Shown one piece after another: positions 12,067 to 14,530 of a stretch of 14,530 nt of DNA. The stretch's first letter is position 1. Every line of letters begins with the position of its first letter. The stretch comes from CAYNSX01 sp964400165 (GTDB lineage Bacteria; Armatimonadota; Hebobacteria; CAYNSX01). The translations under genes and the position numbers were made by a program. The stretch covers positions 1-14,530 of the forward strand of contig CAYNSX010000048.1 of the NCBI GenBank assembly GCA_964400165.1, read 5' to 3'. The notes beneath the pieces are model-generated. The model ran no database searches. It was given only the letters and a program-made list of their open reading frames with translations, and was not told where the DNA came from.

Positions 12067-12987
12067 CTAGTTCTTGTCGAAAGTGAAGGAGAACTTGACT
12101 TCCTTGCCGCCGCGCAGGCAGGTCAGTTCGACCTTGCCCGCCTTCTTGCCGGCGCCAATCAGTTCGCTCGCCTCTTCGATGTCCGCCACCTTCGTGCCGT
12201 CCACGGCGACGATGATGTCACCCGACTGCATGCCGGCCTTCGCCGCCAGGGAGCCGTCGGTGACGCCCATCACGACCAACTGCCCCTGGTCGTTGGTTTC
12301 GTAGGTGAACCCGATGACCGGCCCTTCGACCGCGGGCGTCGCTTCTGCACCGCCGCCCATCATGCCGGGGTTCATGCTACCCATGTGGTTCGAGGCGACC
12401 ATCTGGCCGATCTGCGCCAGTTGGCTGGCGTGATCGCGCACCCACGACAGGATGCCGGAGAAGTCGACCTTGCCGTCGATCGAAATGACCGCGGCCATGT
12501 CGCCGTCCGACTCGGGGTGGGTAGCGAGGATGAAAGTCTCGGTCATCTGCGGCGCGGTCAGAATGTGAACGCTGCCCTGGCCGCCCGGGTCGGAGGCGCG
12601 GAAGAGCGTGTAGAGGCCGCGCTTTTCGAGGTCGGGGACATAGAACTTGGTGAGGCCCTCGGACGCGCCCTTGCGCAACTGCAGCATCAACACATCGACG
12701 CGGTGCAAACCCGCCAGGATGCGCTTCAGGTCGTCCGGGGTCGGCAGTTCGATCATCGCCGCGGCCTCGGGCGGCACGGCCTTGCTCGCCACCGTGAAGA
12801 CGGTGTGCAGGAACTCACGGACAATCGGCAGGATGTCCTGGTCGGACAGGTGGGCTTCCACCATGATCTTGGCGCCGGACGGCGCCGCCAGCTTCGGCTT
12901 TGCAGCCAGCGAAGTCTGTGCGGCGTGGCCCGGCACCGCCATCGCCATGACAGCCGCCACTCCCAAAACTGCAATGATGCGTCGCAT
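12067..12987 (-). CDS. Exported PDZ-domain protein with a DUF4252-like N-terminal part
   Basis: A 306-residue protein with a clear signal peptide (MRRIIAVLGVAAVMAMAVPGHA). Residues about 45-185 resemble DUF4252: a helical start, then GLTKFYVPDLEKRGLYTLFRA, ETFILATHPESDGDMAAVISIDGKVDFSGIL. The match is by pattern and is tentative. A Met/Gly-rich linker (about 195-220) leads to a C-terminal PDZ domain (about 222-304) with the ligand-groove and hairpin features VIGFTYE, SLAAKAGMQSGDIIVAVDGTKV and KVELTCLRGGKEVKFSF. No protease domain is present, so it probably acts as a binding or scaffold protein in the envelope. GGAGAGAGGG precedes the ATG. It is the last gene of the operon, 42 bp after its neighbour, and is followed by a terminator. 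Confidence 0.85.
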   Translation of the reverse strand: MRRIIAVLGVAAVMAMAVPGHAAQTSLAAKPKLAAPSGAKIMVEAHLSDQDILPIVREFLHTVFTVASKAVPPEAAAMIELPTPDDLKRILAGLHRVDVLMLQLRKGASEGLTKFYVPDLEKRGLYTLFRASDPGGQGSVHILTAPQMTETFILATHPESDGDMAAVISIDGKVDFSGILSWVRDHASQLAQIGQMVASNHMGSMNPGMMGGGAEATPAVEGPVIGFTYETNDQGQLVVMGVTDGSLAAKAGMQSGDIIVAVDGTKVADIEEASELIGAGKKAGKVELTCLRGGKEVKFSFTFDKN

Positions 12988-13029
12988 TGTGAACCCTCTC
13001 TCCAGTGAGGCCCGTACTCTCTGCCTCGG

Positions 13030-13575
13030 TTATTTGTTCGTCAGGTCTTCGGCGACGGGCGGGATCGGCAGCGGCCGCTCCGCCTGGCCGAATTTGTTCA
13101 GGATGGCATTGTTCACTTCTTCCAAATACGGCTCGACGCGCACCCGCCCAAGCACCGCATATTCTTGCCGGTCGGGGAGGTAGTAGATCGCGGCGGGTCC
13201 CGGCCCCAGGCACACAAACACCAGCGCCGGATTGTACGGGGATTGCTCGTCCCACGCCACCTCGACATTGCGCCACAGATGAACGGCTTTCGTGCCGTCA
13301 ATCTCCAGCGAGCCGGTGAGGGAACGCTCGGCTTCGAGCGCCGTGCGCTGCTTCTCGAACTCGGCGCTGGCGGCGTCGCGGTCGGCTTCCGAGTAATCGA
13401 CGAGCAAGCGCGACTGGCCATAGCCGTAGACGCTGTGCGCGCGGCGCAGCGTCTCCCACCCCAGGCCGAGCGGGCCGAGGACGGGGTCGGTCAGGTCCTG
13501 CGCCCGGCCGATGATGGTGAGCACCGAGCCGACGCACAGGATGAAGATGGCCAGCACGACATGCCGGAATTTCAT
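13030..13575 (-). CDS. Membrane-anchored or exported protein, function unknown
   Basis: A 181-residue protein with an N-terminal hydrophobic segment (about 5-23) that is either a signal anchor or an uncleaved signal peptide. The rest is predicted to be outside the cytoplasm. A charged helix (YSEADRDAASAEFEKQRTAL, about 61-80) is followed by strand-rich sequence ending in EYAVLGRVRVEPYLEEVNN. I do not recognise a family. The ATG overlaps the stop of the upstream LiaF-like gene by 4 bp, and AAGGA lies about 10 nt before it, so it is translated as part of the same operon. The PDZ gene follows after 42 bp. Confidence 0.8.
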   Translation of the reverse strand: MKFRHVVLAIFILCVGSVLTIIGRAQDLTDPVLGPLGLGWETLRRAHSVYGYGQSRLLVDYSEADRDAASAEFEKQRTALEAERSLTGSLEIDGTKAVHLWRNVEVAWDEQSPYNPALVFVCLGPGPAAIYYLPDRQEYAVLGRVRVEPYLEEVNNAILNKFGQAERPLPIPPVAEDLTNK

Positions 13576-13778
13576 CGCGGTTCGTCCTTTGCGGGCTCCC
13601 GATAGGTGAAGTGGTCATAGAGCATTTTGACCCCCATCAGCGAGAGGAGCAGCGGCCACAAGCGCCACAGGTCGGACAGGACGGGCAGCCCGGTCATGCG
13701 CTCGTAGAGCAGCGCGCCGCCGATGACGAGGAACGCGCACCCGAACACCAGCAAGCCCATCCCGTCACGCTTTCGCAT
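13572..13778 (-). CDS. Small two-helix membrane protein, LiaI/LiaF-like transmembrane hairpin
   Basis: A 68-residue protein with two membrane helices (about 7-25 and 38-54). The pattern GLLVFGCAFLVIGGALL followed by LWRLWPLLLSLMGVKML, with the W-P pair at the start of the second helix, is that of the LiaF/DUF5668-type transmembrane region found in envelope-stress proteins. It lacks the C-terminal toastrack domain of full LiaF. GGGAG is well placed before the ATG. The gene overlaps the upstream membrane-protein gene by 14 bp and the next gene by 4 bp (ATGA), so all three are tightly coupled. Confidence 0.8.
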   Translation of the reverse strand: MRKRDGMGLLVFGCAFLVIGGALLYERMTGLPVLSDLWRLWPLLLSLMGVKMLYDHFTYREPAKDEPR

Positions 13779-14448
13779 CGGAGTCTCCCGTCTGGGCGGC
13801 CGGGTCGCCGGCGGCGCGGGCGCGCCCGTTGCGCTGGCCCGACCAGAAGAACACGCTCAAGAAAATGACCCCCATGCCGAGCATGATGATCGGCCAGAGC
13901 AGGTCGGACCGCGTCCAGCGGACATCGTAGTTGCTCATCGTCAGCAGCACGCCGAGCAGGATCATGAAGATGCCCCAGCCGGGCGCCGCCGGGCGGGAAT
14001 GGCGCACGGCCAGCGCCTGGGCGCGCACCCGCGCGGCATACGCGGCGTTCTCTGTGCTCATTTTGCTCCACTCCTTACTGAACGACTGGCTGACCTGCGC
14101 GGCGGCGAGGCCGACCTGCTGGTGCACCTGCGTGCCGACGCGGTGCAGTTCTTGCGAGACGCGTTCGGTGACGCCCTCGGAATGCAACCGCTGTGAAATG
14201 TCGGAGGGCGAGAAGAAATGAAAGTCCGCCACCGCCTGACCGGCCTGGATGTCCTTGGCAGTGAAGAAGGCGTCGAAGATCGCCCACACCCACATCGCCA
14301 TTGCCAAGAACACGCCGGGTTCACCAAACATATGCATCGGGACCAGCCCCCACCAGCCAAGGAGGATGAGGAATCCTTTGAGCAGCTGCCGGTTATACAT
14401 CTGCCCCGCCCCGAGAATGGGCGGAATCAGGTTGAGCAACAGCGCCAC
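13765..14448 (-). CDS. Polytopic membrane protein with TM2-like N-terminus and LiaF-like C-terminal hairpin
   Basis: A protein of about 227 residues. The N-terminal part (1-65) looks like a TM2-type module: LNLIPPILGAGQMYNRQ, then two membrane helices (about 22-40 and 44-63) with WAIFDAF. Residues 66-150 are a polar, amphipathic helical stretch. Two more helices follow (about 157-172 and 183-202), with DLLWPIIMLGMGVIFL giving the LiaF/DUF5668 W-P pattern, then a basic tail. The annotated start is a GTG at 14448 without a ribosome site. The frame stays open upstream to a TGA at 14521-14523 and would encode a Pro-rich segment that looks like natural protein, but it has no ATG, so the true start is unresolved. 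It heads the four-gene envelope operon. Function is not known. Confidence 0.72.
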   Translation of the reverse strand: MALLLNLIPPILGAGQMYNRQLLKGFLILLGWWGLVPMHMFGEPGVFLAMAMWVWAIFDAFFTAKDIQAGQAVADFHFFSPSDISQRLHSEGVTERVSQELHRVGTQVHQQVGLAAAQVSQSFSKEWSKMSTENAAYAARVRAQALAVRHSRPAAPGWGIFMILLGVLLTMSNYDVRWTRSDLLWPIIMLGMGVIFLSVFFWSGQRNGRARAAGDPAAQTGDSDAKA

Positions 14449-14530
14449 GGTGGGGTTGTGCAGTTTGTGATGCAGACCGGGGATCGGGGGCGGGGGCGGT
14501 GTCGGTTGCGCCGGAGAAGATCAAACGATG
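14449..14530 (-). other. Window edge: open Pro-rich stretch upstream of the envelope operon
   Basis: On the complement, 14520-14449 is open in frame with the downstream gene and would read as a Pro-rich linker followed by GLHHKLHNPT. No promoter, ribosome site or ATG is visible in these 82 bases. It is either an untranslated leader, an N-terminal extension using an unusual start codon, or the remnant of a longer frameshifted gene. Confidence 0.35.

Noticed and set aside
1..14530. Search for CRISPR arrays, insertion sequences, phage genes, toxin-antitoxin pairs or a defence island
   Set aside because: No regularly spaced repeats, transposase motifs, integrase motifs or tRNA-adjacent attachment duplications were seen. 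The genes present are mainly housekeeping and envelope functions.

Overview
The window is about 14.5 kb of GC-rich bacterial DNA (roughly two thirds G+C), densely coding, and mostly housekeeping and cell-envelope genes. SPOR, TlpA-type thioredoxin, lipoprotein and LolA-fold-like proteins suggest a diderm envelope. A LysM gene divergent from lexA is an arrangement best known from Firmicutes and Actinobacteria. A diderm lineage on the Terrabacteria side (for example Armatimonadota or an uncultured relative) would fit, but the phylum cannot be fixed from sequence reading alone.

Layout. Bases 1-54 are the 3' end of a serine tRNA, followed by a strong hairpin and a two-gene pair: a membrane-anchored Cys-rich protein, then a small lipoprotein. 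Bases 1058-2135 hold an SOS module: a YneA-like LysM gene on the minus strand divergent from lexA, with two matching palindromes (CAAAY-N4-GTTTG) lying over back-to-back promoters. A complete tRNA-Ser(GGA) and a DUF1801-type gene follow. Bases 2992-5473 are the classic dnaX-ybaB-recR operon with overlapping stops and starts, closed by a hairpin that begins at the recR stop codon.

Bases 5540-9492 encode three exported proteins: a LolA-like/TlpA-thioredoxin fusion, a serine beta-lactamase-family hydrolase and a HExxH metallopeptidase-like protein. Everything after 9492 is on the minus strand. A four-gene envelope operon (14448 down to 12067) ends at a clear terminator. A new consensus-like promoter then drives a SPOR-domain gene, selA and possibly a small, AT-richer membrane-protein gene.

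Main points of interest: (1) the divergent LexA operator/promoter with two copies of the same palindrome; (2) near-total absence of the tetramer ACGT (two copies in the window, where base composition predicts about forty), with ATGT/ACAT in excess; (3) a 48-nt in-frame insertion inside selA, flanked by a 10-bp direct repeat and adding 16 residues; (4) an uncharacterised envelope operon with two LiaF-like membrane hairpins plus a PDZ protein; (5) local drops in GC inside the metallopeptidase gene and in the gene after selA. I see no CRISPR array, insertion sequence, prophage or obvious defence system.
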